Origin: Cellvibrionales bacterium UBA5860
GTDB lineage: Bacteria > Pseudomonadota > Gammaproteobacteria > Pseudomonadales > Porticoccaceae
NCBI GenBank assembly: GCA_002431545.1
Contig: DJFY01000065.1
Coordinates: 19,437 to 32,521, forward strand
Direction: 5' to 3'
Length of the DNA stretch: 13,085 nucleotides
Positions 1-5,945 of the stretch are shown piece by piece. The notes under the pieces were generated by a model. That model was not told the DNA's origin and searched no databases. It saw nothing but the letters and a program-made list of their open reading frames with translations. The translations under genes were made by a program, and so were the position numbers. The number at the start of each line of letters is the position of its first letter. The stretch's first letter is position 1.

Positions 1-513
1 CAATTCTTCCGGCGTCGAAGGGCGACCCAGAATATTGTTGCGGTGTGGGTATCGGCCAAAGCGGTCGATGATGGCCTTGTGGCGTAATTCAAAATGCAGG
101 TTTCTTTCCAACCCCGGCTGGCTAAACAGTTCAACTGCGCGCCGGTGAATCATCTGCGATTCGCTATGCATAAAGGGCATATATAAAAAAGAGGTCTGGT
201 TGGCGTCCAAACCTTTATCGGCGCCGGCATCGATCGCGTGCTGAGCCAGAACAAGTGCCATGCTGTCCTGAGCGAAAGCCTGGGGTAAATCCCGGTAAAT
301 CTGTCGGGAAAACTGGTCGAGCACGATAATTTCTGCCAGTCGCCCGAGCGGTTCGATGCGCCAGTGGTAGAGCTCGCCAGCGACTGAACTGCGATGCAGA
401 TCAGAGAAGCGATCCCTGATTGCCTTGTCGAGATCCGGACTCTTTTGCCACCACTGTTTTGGTGTTAGTTGTTCAAACCAGAAGTTGATTACTTCCCAAT
501 ATACAAGTGTCAT
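1..513 (-). CDS. DUF924 family protein, C-terminus cut by window edge
   Basis: An open frame starts at the ATG at 513 and runs without a stop for 171 codons off the left edge, so the C-terminal end is missing. The translation begins MTLVYWEVINFWFEQL. It contains the tryptophan-rich start of the family (QWWQKSPDLD near residue 22), then LDQFSRQIYRD near residue 64 and SFLYMPFMHSESQ near residue 107. These are the conserved blocks of DUF924, an all-helical family of about 180-200 residues related in fold to TPR-like proteins. Its biochemical role is not established. No membrane segment or signal peptide is visible. The gene is on the same strand as the NTF2-like gene at 850-1203 but lies 336 bases from it, so it is probably transcribed separately. 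The family assignment is firm; the function is unknown. Confidence 0.88.
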   Translation of the reverse strand, partial: MTLVYWEVINFWFEQLTPKQWWQKSPDLDKAIRDRFSDLHRSSVAGELYHWRIEPLGRLAEIIVLDQFSRQIYRDLPQAFAQDSMALVLAQHAIDAGADKGLDANQTSFLYMPFMHSESQMIHRRAVELFSQPGLERNLHFELRHKAIIDRFGRYPHRNNILGRPSTPEEL

Positions 514-849
514 TGGCGTAGCGACGAATCCTGGGTTTTGTCAGTTACGGGGGGCATCCTAGCGAATGCCTAACCCCGAAGTTAGGGATTGTTAGCGATA
601 ATTTGATGGTATCTGTAGCCGTTAACGTTGACTGGTTCGATTTGTTATTTTATCGAGATTCGTAAAAGTATATTTCTAAAGGTGTCGATATTGCCGGGCT
701 TTTGCGGGCAGCACCGAGTATGGCTGGTCTCTGGCGCAGAGGTCGGCTGAATAGCGCCATCACCGATTCACCAGGCGAATTTAACGCGTGCTCTCCCGCT
801 GAATTTCACGCTGCCACTGGATTTCTTATGATGGAGTCGATTGCGATAG
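514..849. other. intergenic gap of 336 bases
   Basis: No convincing gene was found. A plus-strand open frame entering from 702 overlaps the NTF2-like gene, has no ribosome-binding site and resembles nothing I know. The left half should hold the promoter of the DUF924 gene. The only clear structure is the inverted repeat at 569-586. I found no U-tailed terminator for the cluster ending at 850. Confidence 0.6.
569..586. repeat. 6-bp-arm inverted repeat upstream of DUF924 gene
   Basis: CCTAAC (569-574) and GTTAGG (581-586) are perfect inverted arms around a 6-base spacer, 56 bases upstream of the DUF924 start. No U-tract follows on either strand, so it is not an intrinsic terminator. It could be an operator or a leader hairpin. 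Confidence 0.4.
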
Positions 850-1203
850 TCAAAGATCGTAATGGGCATACGCGCGGGAGACTTTGCCGGCGGCGGAAAA
901 ATGAAACACCTCCGCTGACAATCCGAGAACACCCTGATATATCAGGGTAACGCTATTCGCGCCGCACAGAACGTGTTCAAGTTGAAAATGCAGTTGGGGA
1001 TATTTTTCGAGTGCCTGAGACCAATATTCGCCGACGGACTGCTTGCCTTTCAGGATACCGGAGGCCTGTCCCATTAAACTGACGATGGCGGGGGATGCCA
1101 TCTCGAAATCCTCTTCGTAATGGGAAAGAATACGCTTCAGGTCGTGGGCGTTCCAGGCGGCAAGCCACGCGTCGGCAAATTTTCGAGCTTGCTCTTTATC
1201 CAT
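850..1203 (-). CDS. NTF2-like / SnoaL-like small protein
   Basis: A 117-residue protein beginning MDKEQARKFADAWLAAWNAH. It has the usual opening of NTF2-like alpha+beta barrel proteins: a helix with W-x-x-AWNAHD (residues 13-21), then LSHYEEDFEMASP (residues 27-39), and later strands ending AGKVSRAYAHYDL. Such folds bind small molecules or act as small enzymes, and the substrate cannot be read from the sequence. The start at 1203 is chosen because GAGG (1212-1209) sits 5 bases upstream. The frame stays open further upstream, but that stretch has no such site and does not look like the family. The gene lies 56 bases downstream of the SigZ-like sigma factor gene on the same strand and probably shares its transcript. 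A link to metal or arsenical stress rests on context only. Confidence 0.82.
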   Translation of the reverse strand: MDKEQARKFADAWLAAWNAHDLKRILSHYEEDFEMASPAIVSLMGQASGILKGKQSVGEYWSQALEKYPQLHFQLEHVLCGANSVTLIYQGVLGLSAEVFHFSAAGKVSRAYAHYDL

Positions 1204-1259
1204 ATAGTCCTCGATATGAATGCGGCCCAAGTGCCCAGGCGCTGCGCTTAAGCTTATAT

Positions 1260-1838
1260 TTAACAGCAATCAGAGTGCTCGACGCAATCGACGATTGTGC
1301 CGACTCGATTAAGCTCGACAGCGCAACAGGCCAGGAGTTTTTCCCTGAGCTGCTGCCGGCCCCGGCGTAGCCGGGATTTCAGGGCCGGCAGTGATACGCC
1401 GAACTCGCGGGCTGCATCTGCCTGGCGAAGTCCGTCAAGATCTACTCGTATCAGTGCCTGGGCATAGTGGCCAGGCAACGCGTGAATGAGTGGTTTCAGG
1501 CAGTGGGCCAGTTCGTGGGCCGGTTGGTAACCCTGTTCCGCTGTGACCGGCATTGAAGCTTGTTGATTGAGTAACTCGAGAACGCGATTTTCCGTTCCTT
1601 GCCGGCGATAGTGGTCAGTGATGGCGTTTTTTGCCACCTGGTACATCCAGGCGTCAGGTCTTTTTGCTGTCAGCCACTGCTGTTCACTGCGTACGATACG
1701 TAGCAGGATTTCAGCCACCAGGTCTTCGACGAACCGGTTTTCGACGCGGCGGGCAACATAGTGGCTCAGTTGCTGTCGAAACGCCGACCACCCGGCGTTC
1801 GATTCGGGTTTGTTTATGCGGTTCTTTGTCTGTGTCAT
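1260..1838 (-). CDS. ECF-type sigma factor, SigZ-like, with Cys-rich C-terminal tail
   Basis: A 192-residue sigma-70 family factor with only regions 2 and 4. Region 2 covers about residues 17-80, with FVEDLVAEILLRIVR for core binding and PDAWMYQVAKNAITDHYRR for -10 recognition. Region 4 covers about 118-170, with the helix-turn-helix DAAREFGVSLPALKSRLRRG for -35 recognition. After region 4 comes a short tail with C171, C172, C185, H188, C191 and C192, resembling SigZ-type factors and suggestive of metal or thiol chemistry. The ATG at 1838 follows the CadI/ArsI-like stop codon by 20 bases, so the two genes are probably one operon. An upstream in-frame ATG at 1946 would add 36 residues encoded inside the neighbouring gene and was rejected. 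The ribosome-binding site is weak, which suggests translational coupling. No anti-sigma gene is adjacent. Confidence 0.85.
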   Translation of the reverse strand: MTQTKNRINKPESNAGWSAFRQQLSHYVARRVENRFVEDLVAEILLRIVRSEQQWLTAKRPDAWMYQVAKNAITDHYRRQGTENRVLELLNQQASMPVTAEQGYQPAHELAHCLKPLIHALPGHYAQALIRVDLDGLRQADAAREFGVSLPALKSRLRRGRQQLREKLLACCAVELNRVGTIVDCVEHSDCC

Positions 1839-1858
1839 CGATCGGCGCGAGGTGTCGA

Positions 1859-2281
1859 TCAGAAGTGATCTGGTGATGACTGGCCGATACAACACCGGGA
1901 TCGCTGGGTTGGCTCCGTCGGCGTGTCGTCGGTGATACGGTACCACTCCCAGCGCACTCCCTGGGAGTCTCGAGACCAGATTTTATCCTGTGTCGCGTGG
2001 CAACAGGTGTCACCGAACCGGCTTTCTTCGACAATGCCGGCGCGGCTTAGGCGATCGCGTGCCGAGACAAGTTCTTCTGCTTCGAACACTTCGACGCCAA
2101 GGTGATGGAGGCGCTGCTCGGCAGCCGGATTTTCGAATAACACGAGTTTTAGTGGCGGCGAATCGATGGCGAAGTTGGCGTAGCCGTCGCGAATTTTGTG
2201 GGCTTCGACACCAAATAGCTTGGTGTAGTAATTGATAGATTTTTCGAGGTCATCGACATTAATGGCCAGTTGTACACGCAT
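1859..2281 (-). CDS. CadI/ArsI-family VOC metalloenzyme (cadmium-induced protein or C-As lyase)
   Basis: A 140-residue vicinal-oxygen-chelate (glyoxalase-fold) protein. Family hallmarks are MRVQLAINVDDLEKSI, GYANFAIDSPPLKLVLFENP (residues 33-52), HHLGVEV (59-65) and the vicinal-cysteine motif CCHATQDKIW (93-102), followed by RWEWY. Q4, H60 and E112 sit where the metal ligands of ArsI lie, and C93-C94 match the cysteine pair that binds trivalent organoarsenical. It closely resembles mycobacterial CadI. The fold and family are clear. Whether it cleaves C-As bonds (ArsI, which needs O2 and Fe(II)) or simply responds to cadmium cannot be decided from sequence. GGAG (2292-2289) lies 7 bases before the ATG. 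It is the first gene of a probable operon with the SigZ-like sigma factor. No arsR, arsC or arsenite pump gene is nearby. The C-terminal tail beyond residue 118 is low in recognisable motifs. Confidence 0.88.
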   Translation of the reverse strand: MRVQLAINVDDLEKSINYYTKLFGVEAHKIRDGYANFAIDSPPLKLVLFENPAAEQRLHHLGVEVFEAEELVSARDRLSRAGIVEESRFGDTCCHATQDKIWSRDSQGVRWEWYRITDDTPTEPTQRSRCCIGQSSPDHF

Positions 2282-2831
2282 ATCCGAGCTCCGCTTATTT
2301 ATTCCTGCCTAATAAGACGGACGATGTTGGAAAAAGATGCAAATGATTTACTGTAGCAGCGGCGTTTGATTGATGTTGGTGGCGAATTACCGCGCGAGGA
2401 ATTTGCGCATCGAATAGGCCACCTGTATTGGGCCGGAATACCAGGGATAGGATGCGGTTAATTTGTTGCATGGCGTCACTAGATAAATAGCAGGTCTAGG
2501 GCTCATGGTGTCGCTGCCAGGTTTGCCGCCGGTCGCAACAGAAGGGCTCTACTCGTCGTGTCGTTCGTTGCGCTAGGCCTACTGTTTATTTGAGTTACCG
2601 ACAACAGATATTTGAATTTCTGGCGGTGGGTGCGAAATGGGTGTTGGTAACCTCTGGCTTTGTTGCTGAGGGGCAGGGTAGCGCTGGCGACGATGTGGTG
2701 ATGGGAAGCGATGTTTGCCAGGGAACACCGGATACGCTGGCAGGAAATCCGCGGAAAAACGCTAACGCTGGTATCCGGTTTTCAGATCAGGCAATAGATA
2801 TCTTTCTCCCTGGCAGAACCTTTGTCGGCGA
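2282..2831. other. 550-base gap without recognisable gene
   Basis: The right part of the gap holds an 81-codon plus-strand frame (TTG at 2590) with no ribosome-binding site and no family resemblance. A 58-codon minus-strand frame (ATG at 2471, stop near 2297) runs into the expected promoter region of the CadI/ArsI-like gene and is equally unsupported. The stretch nearest 2281 must hold the promoter of that gene, but I see no strong -35/-10 pair. No terminator with a U-tract is visible after the YeeE/YedE gene ending at 2832. The gap may hold decayed coding sequence; I could not identify a source. Confidence 0.55.
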
Positions 2832-3302
2832 CTAAGCCGGCGCCGAGGAAGATTGGTGGTCAGCCGGGGGTTCGAACCAACGGGCAATACGCCGAGCCGC
2901 GAGCAGCCCCAGCAACATCATCGGTATGAACAGCAACGTCGCGCTGTAACCATAGCTTAGTCCGGCAATCGCGGGTCCGGGGCAGTAACCGACCAGGCCC
3001 CAGCCGATGCCGAATAAAACCGCACCAAACAGTAGTGGTTTATCGATGTCTGTTTTTGTTGGCAGCGCGAAAGTTTCTGCGAATAACGGCGCGGGATTCT
3101 TCAAAATAAATTTGTAACCGATAAAGGCGACGACGAGTCCACCGCCCATGACAAAGGCCAGCGTTGGATCCCACTGGCCGGCGAGGTCCAGAAAACCCTG
3201 CACGCGCTGGGTATTCGTCATACCGGATACTGCCATGCCCACCCCGAAAATAATGCCGGCAAGCAACGAAGCGCCCAGGCGACCTGTTTGTTTATTGATC
3301 AT
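2832..3302 (-). CDS. YeeE/YedE family membrane protein, second half (PmpB type)
   Basis: A 156-residue membrane protein of the DUF395 (YeeE/YedE, sulfur transport) family. Hydrophobic segments lie at about residues 10-28, 48-66, 90-106 and 121-137. The conserved loop GWGLVGYCPGPAIAGLSYG (residues 101-118) carries C107, matching the reactive cysteine motif thought to relay thiosulfate or related sulfur species in YeeE/TsuA proteins. At this length it is half of the usual single-chain protein and should pair with the product of the gene just upstream. The ATG at 3302 was chosen because a strong GGAGG (3315-3311) precedes it; the upstream gene's stop codon is only 4 bases away, indicating coupling. 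The longer frame to 3473 overlaps the neighbour and lacks family features. The tail from residue 141 is polar and cytoplasmic-looking. Confidence 0.9.
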   Translation of the reverse strand: MINKQTGRLGASLLAGIIFGVGMAVSGMTNTQRVQGFLDLAGQWDPTLAFVMGGGLVVAFIGYKFILKNPAPLFAETFALPTKTDIDKPLLFGAVLFGIGWGLVGYCPGPAIAGLSYGYSATLLFIPMMLLGLLAARRIARWFEPPADHQSSSAPA

Positions 3303-3306
3303 GGTA

Positions 3307-3726
3307 TTAACCTCCGAACACGTGGCGCAGCAGGTAGACACAGATAAACCCTGCTGCCATAAAAGTACAGGTGGCGACGATAGAGCGCGGCGACATTCGT
3401 GAAATACCGCAAATGCCGTGTCCGCTAGTGCAGCCACTGCCCAGGCCGGTGCCGATTCCGACCAGCAGGCCACCGATAATGACCATCAGGGTGCTGGCGT
3501 CCGGTATCGGGGGTTTAAAATCCGGCGATAGCAGGGCGGGAATAGCGCCGCCGATAGCGATCCCCAAGACAAACAGCAATCGCCACCAGCGTTCGCCGCC
3601 CGCTTCGGTGAGTGATCCGGAAAGTATGCCGCTGACCCCTGCAATGCGGCCGTTAAGCCCCATCAGGATCAGCGCCGCTACGCCGACCAGGGCGCCGCCA
3701 ATCGCAGCTAATAGAAAGTGATGCAT
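3307..3726 (-). CDS. YeeE/YedE family membrane protein, first half (PmpA type)
   Basis: A 139-residue membrane protein with hydrophobic segments at about residues 3-23, 48-66, 79-97 and 116-134. The signature GLGSGCTSGHGICGISRMSP (residues 94-113) carries C99 and C106 and is diagnostic of the YeeE/YedE sulfur-transport family. Early residues NGRIAGVSGILSG also fit. It is the partner half of the protein encoded 4 bases downstream; in BigR-controlled gene sets of other proteobacteria such pairs are called PmpA and PmpB. The transported substrate (thiosulfate, sulfite or a persulfide) is not proven. GAGG (3737-3734) lies 7 bases before the ATG. The gene starts 18 bases after the metallo-hydrolase stop, so the three genes form one transcription unit. 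Confidence 0.9.
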   Translation of the reverse strand: MHHFLLAAIGGALVGVAALILMGLNGRIAGVSGILSGSLTEAGGERWWRLLFVLGIAIGGAIPALLSPDFKPPIPDASTLMVIIGGLLVGIGTGLGSGCTSGHGICGISRMSPRSIVATCTFMAAGFICVYLLRHVFGG

Positions 3727-3744
3727 GTCAATGCCTCGCGTGTT

Positions 3745-4593
3745 TTATAGTTGGTTTAGTGGGATTTTCAGGTAAGAGACGCCGTTGTCTTCCGGTGGGG
3801 GCAAAACGCCCGCGCGGATATTGACCTGGATCGAGGGTAAAATCAGCACCGGCATTTCCAGTTGCGCATCGCGTTCTCCGCGGAGTTTGACATAGGCTTC
3901 CTTGTTCTTGCCTCTGAGCTGGATATTTCCCTCGCGCTGTTCCCGCACTGTATAAACAGCCGCAGGCGGGGTATTGGCGTCAGTGTAGTCGTGGCATAGA
4001 TACAGCCGTGTCCCATCCGGGTAGCTCAACAGCCGTTGCAAGGAATTGTAAAGAGCTTCAGCGTTACCGCCGGGGAAGTCTGCCCGGGCAGTGCCGTAAC
4101 CGGGCGAAAAAAATGTATCGCCGATGAAGATGGCGTCGTCGATCCTGTAGGAAATGCAAGCCGGTGTGTGGCCCGGGGTATCCAGCACCTCTATGCTCAG
4201 GCTGCCCAGCGACAGGGTGTCTCCTTCGGTGAGCAAGACATCGAACTGGCTGCCGTCTGTGGCGAGGTCGCGCAGATTGAATATTCCGCGAAACACTTCC
4301 TGCACCTGGCGAATCTTTGCGCCGATGGCAATTTGCCCGCCGCACCGGCTTTTTAGGTAGGGGGCGGCGGTCAGGTGATCGGCGTGGGCGTGTGTTTCCA
4401 GGATGTATCTGAGCTTAAGTTGCTTGGCAGACATGGCGTCTATTACTTTATCCGCGTTGTCTGTTGTGGTTCTGCCTGACTTTGGGTCGTAGTCGAGTAC
4501 AGGGTCGACTATCGCGGCATCAAGGGTATCGGGATCCCAGACAAGATGGCTGAAGGTAGATGTCGCGGGGTCAAAGAAGGTTTGAATATCCAT
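3745..4593 (-). CDS. blh: Persulfide-dioxygenase-like metallo-beta-lactamase-fold protein (Blh type)
   Basis: A 282-residue cytoplasmic protein of the metallo-beta-lactamase fold, related to ETHE1 persulfide dioxygenase and to Blh of BigR regulons. Metal-binding features are THAHADH (H68, H70, D72, H73), DTPGHTPAC (H142), GDTFF (D159) and LCHDY near residue 208. The opening MDIQTFFDPATSTFSHLVWD is typical of this subgroup. ETHE1-type enzymes hold one Fe(II) with a 2-His-1-Asp set and oxidise glutathione persulfide to sulfite. There is no fused rhodanese domain. The ATG at 4593 is chosen because GGAG (4606-4603) lies 9 bases before it; an in-frame ATG at 4608 has no ribosome-binding site. The gene leads the operon with the two YeeE/YedE genes and diverges from the BigR/SqrR-like repressor gene, which implies induction by persulfide stress. 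The family is firm; the exact substrate is inferred. Confidence 0.9.
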   Translation of the reverse strand: MDIQTFFDPATSTFSHLVWDPDTLDAAIVDPVLDYDPKSGRTTTDNADKVIDAMSAKQLKLRYILETHAHADHLTAAPYLKSRCGGQIAIGAKIRQVQEVFRGIFNLRDLATDGSQFDVLLTEGDTLSLGSLSIEVLDTPGHTPACISYRIDDAIFIGDTFFSPGYGTARADFPGGNAEALYNSLQRLLSYPDGTRLYLCHDYTDANTPPAAVYTVREQREGNIQLRGKNKEAYVKLRGERDAQLEMPVLILPSIQVNIRAGVLPPPEDNGVSYLKIPLNQL

Positions 4594-4622
4594 GCTTTTT
4601 GGCTCCATCGGGGTAGATCAGC

Positions 4623-4651
4623 ATCATATAAATATATTCTAAATTAGTAAA
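4623..4651 (-). promoter_or_regulatory. predicted promoter of the blh-pmpA-pmpB operon
   Basis: Read on the minus strand, TTTACT (4651-4646) and TATGAT (4628-4623) are separated by 17 bases and fit sigma-70 -35 and -10 elements. The -35 element overlaps the left arm of the palindrome at 4649-4668, so a protein bound there would block RNA polymerase. Confidence 0.55.
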
Positions 4652-4668
4652 TACTTAATTATGTATTT
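4649..4668. promoter_or_regulatory. candidate BigR-like operator (palindrome)
   Basis: AAATAC (4649-4654) and GTATTT (4663-4668) are perfect inverted arms. The 8-base centre is also symmetric apart from one mismatched pair, giving 18 of 20 positions in palindromic register. It lies between the divergent blh and repressor genes, overlaps the -35 of the blh promoter and ends 4 bases before the repressor's -10. AT-rich dyads of this kind are what ArsR-family dimers bind. The assignment to this repressor is inference from position and symmetry. Confidence 0.6.
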
Positions 4669-4672
4669 CTTA

Positions 4673-4678
4673 TATAAT
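4673..4678 (+). promoter_or_regulatory. -10 element of the repressor gene promoter
   Basis: A perfect TATAAT hexamer 37 bases before the TTG start of the ArsR-family gene. No good -35 is present at 16-18 bases upstream. The expected -35 region falls inside the palindrome, which fits negative autoregulation. Confidence 0.5.
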
Positions 4679-4715
4679 GATTGCTGTTATCAAAGGCATG
4701 TAACTGGAAATCACC

Positions 4716-5027
4716 TTGGTTGATAAAAGAGATCTATCTAGACTGTTCAAGCACGCTGGAGAGGCTGAAACGCTGATCAAGCTTCTGGCAAATCGCAATC
4801 GATTGATGGTTCTGTGTAGCCTGCACGATGGCGAGATGTCCGTCGGCGAGCTTAATGACTGCGTGCCACTGAGCCAGTCTGCCTTGTCGCAGCATCTGGC
4901 AATACTGCGCTCGGCGGGGATTGTTGCGACGCGTCGGGAAGCGCAGGTTATTTATTATCGTCTGGCCGATGAACGGGCGACCACCGTTATCGATACGCTT
5001 TACCGGCTGTTTTGCGCGACGGATTAA
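4716..5027 (+). CDS. bigR: ArsR-family repressor, BigR/SqrR-like persulfide sensor
   Basis: A 103-residue winged-helix repressor. The HTH is SVGELNDCVPLSQSALSQHL (residues 42-61), followed by LRSAGIVATRREAQVIYYRL, the recognition-helix end and wing. C34 (in the helix LANRNRLMVLCSL) and C100 (near the C-terminus) are 66 residues apart. This is the same spacing as C42/C108 of Xylella BigR and C41/C107 of Rhodobacter SqrR, which form a tetrasulfide bridge on reaction with persulfide. A third cysteine, C49, lies in the HTH. No ArsR-type CxC metal site is present. The start is TTG, with TGGA (4705-4708) 7 bases upstream; the first in-frame ATG (residue 31) would remove the first helices. It is divergent from blh and probably represses both directions. 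The gene name rests on context plus the cysteine pair. Confidence 0.85.
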   Translation: MVDKRDLSRLFKHAGEAETLIKLLANRNRLMVLCSLHDGEMSVGELNDCVPLSQSALSQHLAILRSAGIVATRREAQVIYYRLADERATTVIDTLYRLFCATD

Positions 5028-5065
5028 GCTGTTGTACAGCGCATTGTCGGCTCGAGTCGAAACGG

Positions 5066-5087
5066 TGCTTCGGTTTTAGTCGAAGCA
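5066..5087. repeat. hairpin between convergent bigR and panB genes
   Basis: TGCTTCG (5066-5072) and CGAAGCA (5081-5087) form a 7-bp stem with an 8-base loop, spanning the panB stop codon in the 48-base convergent gap. Neither side has a U-tract, so it is at best a weak bidirectional terminator. Confidence 0.35.
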
Positions 5088-5867
5088 ATGCTCCGGCGCA
5101 GGAAATTCCCCGGAGCGTACCGCCGCAGCGTAGTTTGCGAGCGCTTTCTCGATGCTATTTGTTTCGGCCAGAAAGTTGCGTGTGAACTTGGGAATCCGCG
5201 GTGAAAAGCCAAGCATGTCGTATATCACCAGAACCTGCGCGTCAGTTTCCGGACCGGCGCCAATGCCGATCACCGGAATAGCCAGCTCCTTTGTGATCCG
5301 GGCTCCGAGGTCGGTGGGCACGCATTCCAGAACCAGCAGATCTGCGCCCGCTTCCTGTAAGGATAGTGCATCCTGCAGGATTTCCTGCGCTGCGGCGTCA
5401 TCCCGCCCCTGGACTTTATAACCACCCAGTTTGTTGACAGATTGCGGCGTCAGGCCCAGGTGTCCGCACACGGGAATACCGCGCTGTGCGAGCTTGTAAA
5501 TGGACTCTGTCAGCCACGCGCCACCTTCCAGCTTGACCATGTGTGCGCCGGCCTGCATTAATCGGGCACTGTTGCTCAGAGTGTCGTTCTCGGTGCTGTA
5601 GGACATAAACGGCAGGTCGGCCACGACCAGGGATTTACTGTTGCCACGGGCGACAGCGGCGGTGTGATGGACCATGTCGGACATGGACACTGGCACGGTG
5701 CTCTTATAACCCAGGACCACGTTGCCCAGGGAGTCGCCGACCAGCGCCACGTCGATTTCCGCCAACTCTACCTGGCGCGCGAATGCGCTGTCGTAGGCGG
5801 TGATAACGGGGAATTTCTCACCCCTCGCTTTGTATCCGTTTAATGTGTGGATGTTGACTGCTTTCAT
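5076..5867 (-). CDS. panB: 3-methyl-2-oxobutanoate hydroxymethyltransferase
   Basis: PanB transfers a hydroxymethyl group from 5,10-methylene-tetrahydrofolate to 2-oxoisovalerate, giving ketopantoate, the first committed step of pantothenate and CoA synthesis. With the ATG at 5867 the protein has 263 residues, close to the E. coli length. VGDSLGNVVLGY (D45), VADLPFMSY (D84), KLEGG (K112), GHLGLTPQSVNKLGGYKVQG and VLECVP (E181, the catalytic base) all match the TIM-barrel family in number and order. An upstream in-frame TTG at 5894 would add nine residues and was rejected because MKAVNIHTL is the normal family start. The gene lies 78 bases after the deoxynucleoside kinase gene on the same strand. 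panC, its usual partner, does not follow; the convergent repressor gene does. The ribosome-binding site is weak. Confidence 0.97.
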   Translation of the reverse strand: MKAVNIHTLNGYKARGEKFPVITAYDSAFARQVELAEIDVALVGDSLGNVVLGYKSTVPVSMSDMVHHTAAVARGNSKSLVVADLPFMSYSTENDTLSNSARLMQAGAHMVKLEGGAWLTESIYKLAQRGIPVCGHLGLTPQSVNKLGGYKVQGRDDAAAQEILQDALSLQEAGADLLVLECVPTDLGARITKELAIPVIGIGAGPETDAQVLVIYDMLGFSPRIPKFTRNFLAETNSIEKALANYAAAVRSGEFPAPEHCFD

Positions 5868-5945
5868 GTGGAGGTCCCGGTAACTATTTGGCAACGTGTA
5901 TGTTGGGGAATCGAATGCGATAACAAGCGCGCCGACGCCGATCTG

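Noticed and set aside
702..950. 82-codon plus-strand frame
   Set aside because: It overlaps the 3' part of the NTF2-like gene on the other strand and has no start signal or family features.
2380..2460. Plus-strand stretch reading LIDVGG...EEFAHRIGH, loosely like a rhodanese start
   Set aside because: Stops lie on both sides within about 30 codons and only a few residues agree. Tempting because of the nearby sulfur genes, but chance is more likely.
2297..2471. 58-codon minus-strand frame upstream of the CadI/ArsI-like gene
   Set aside because: No ribosome-binding site, no family resemblance, and it occupies the expected promoter region.
2590..2835. 81-codon plus-strand frame in the large gap
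   Set aside because: TTG start without a ribosome-binding site, no recognisable domain, and it runs into the end of the YeeE/YedE gene.
2864..2885. GGTTCGAACC, which resembles a tRNA T-arm
   Set aside because: It is inside the YeeE/YedE reading frame and no cloverleaf or acceptor stem can be folded around it.
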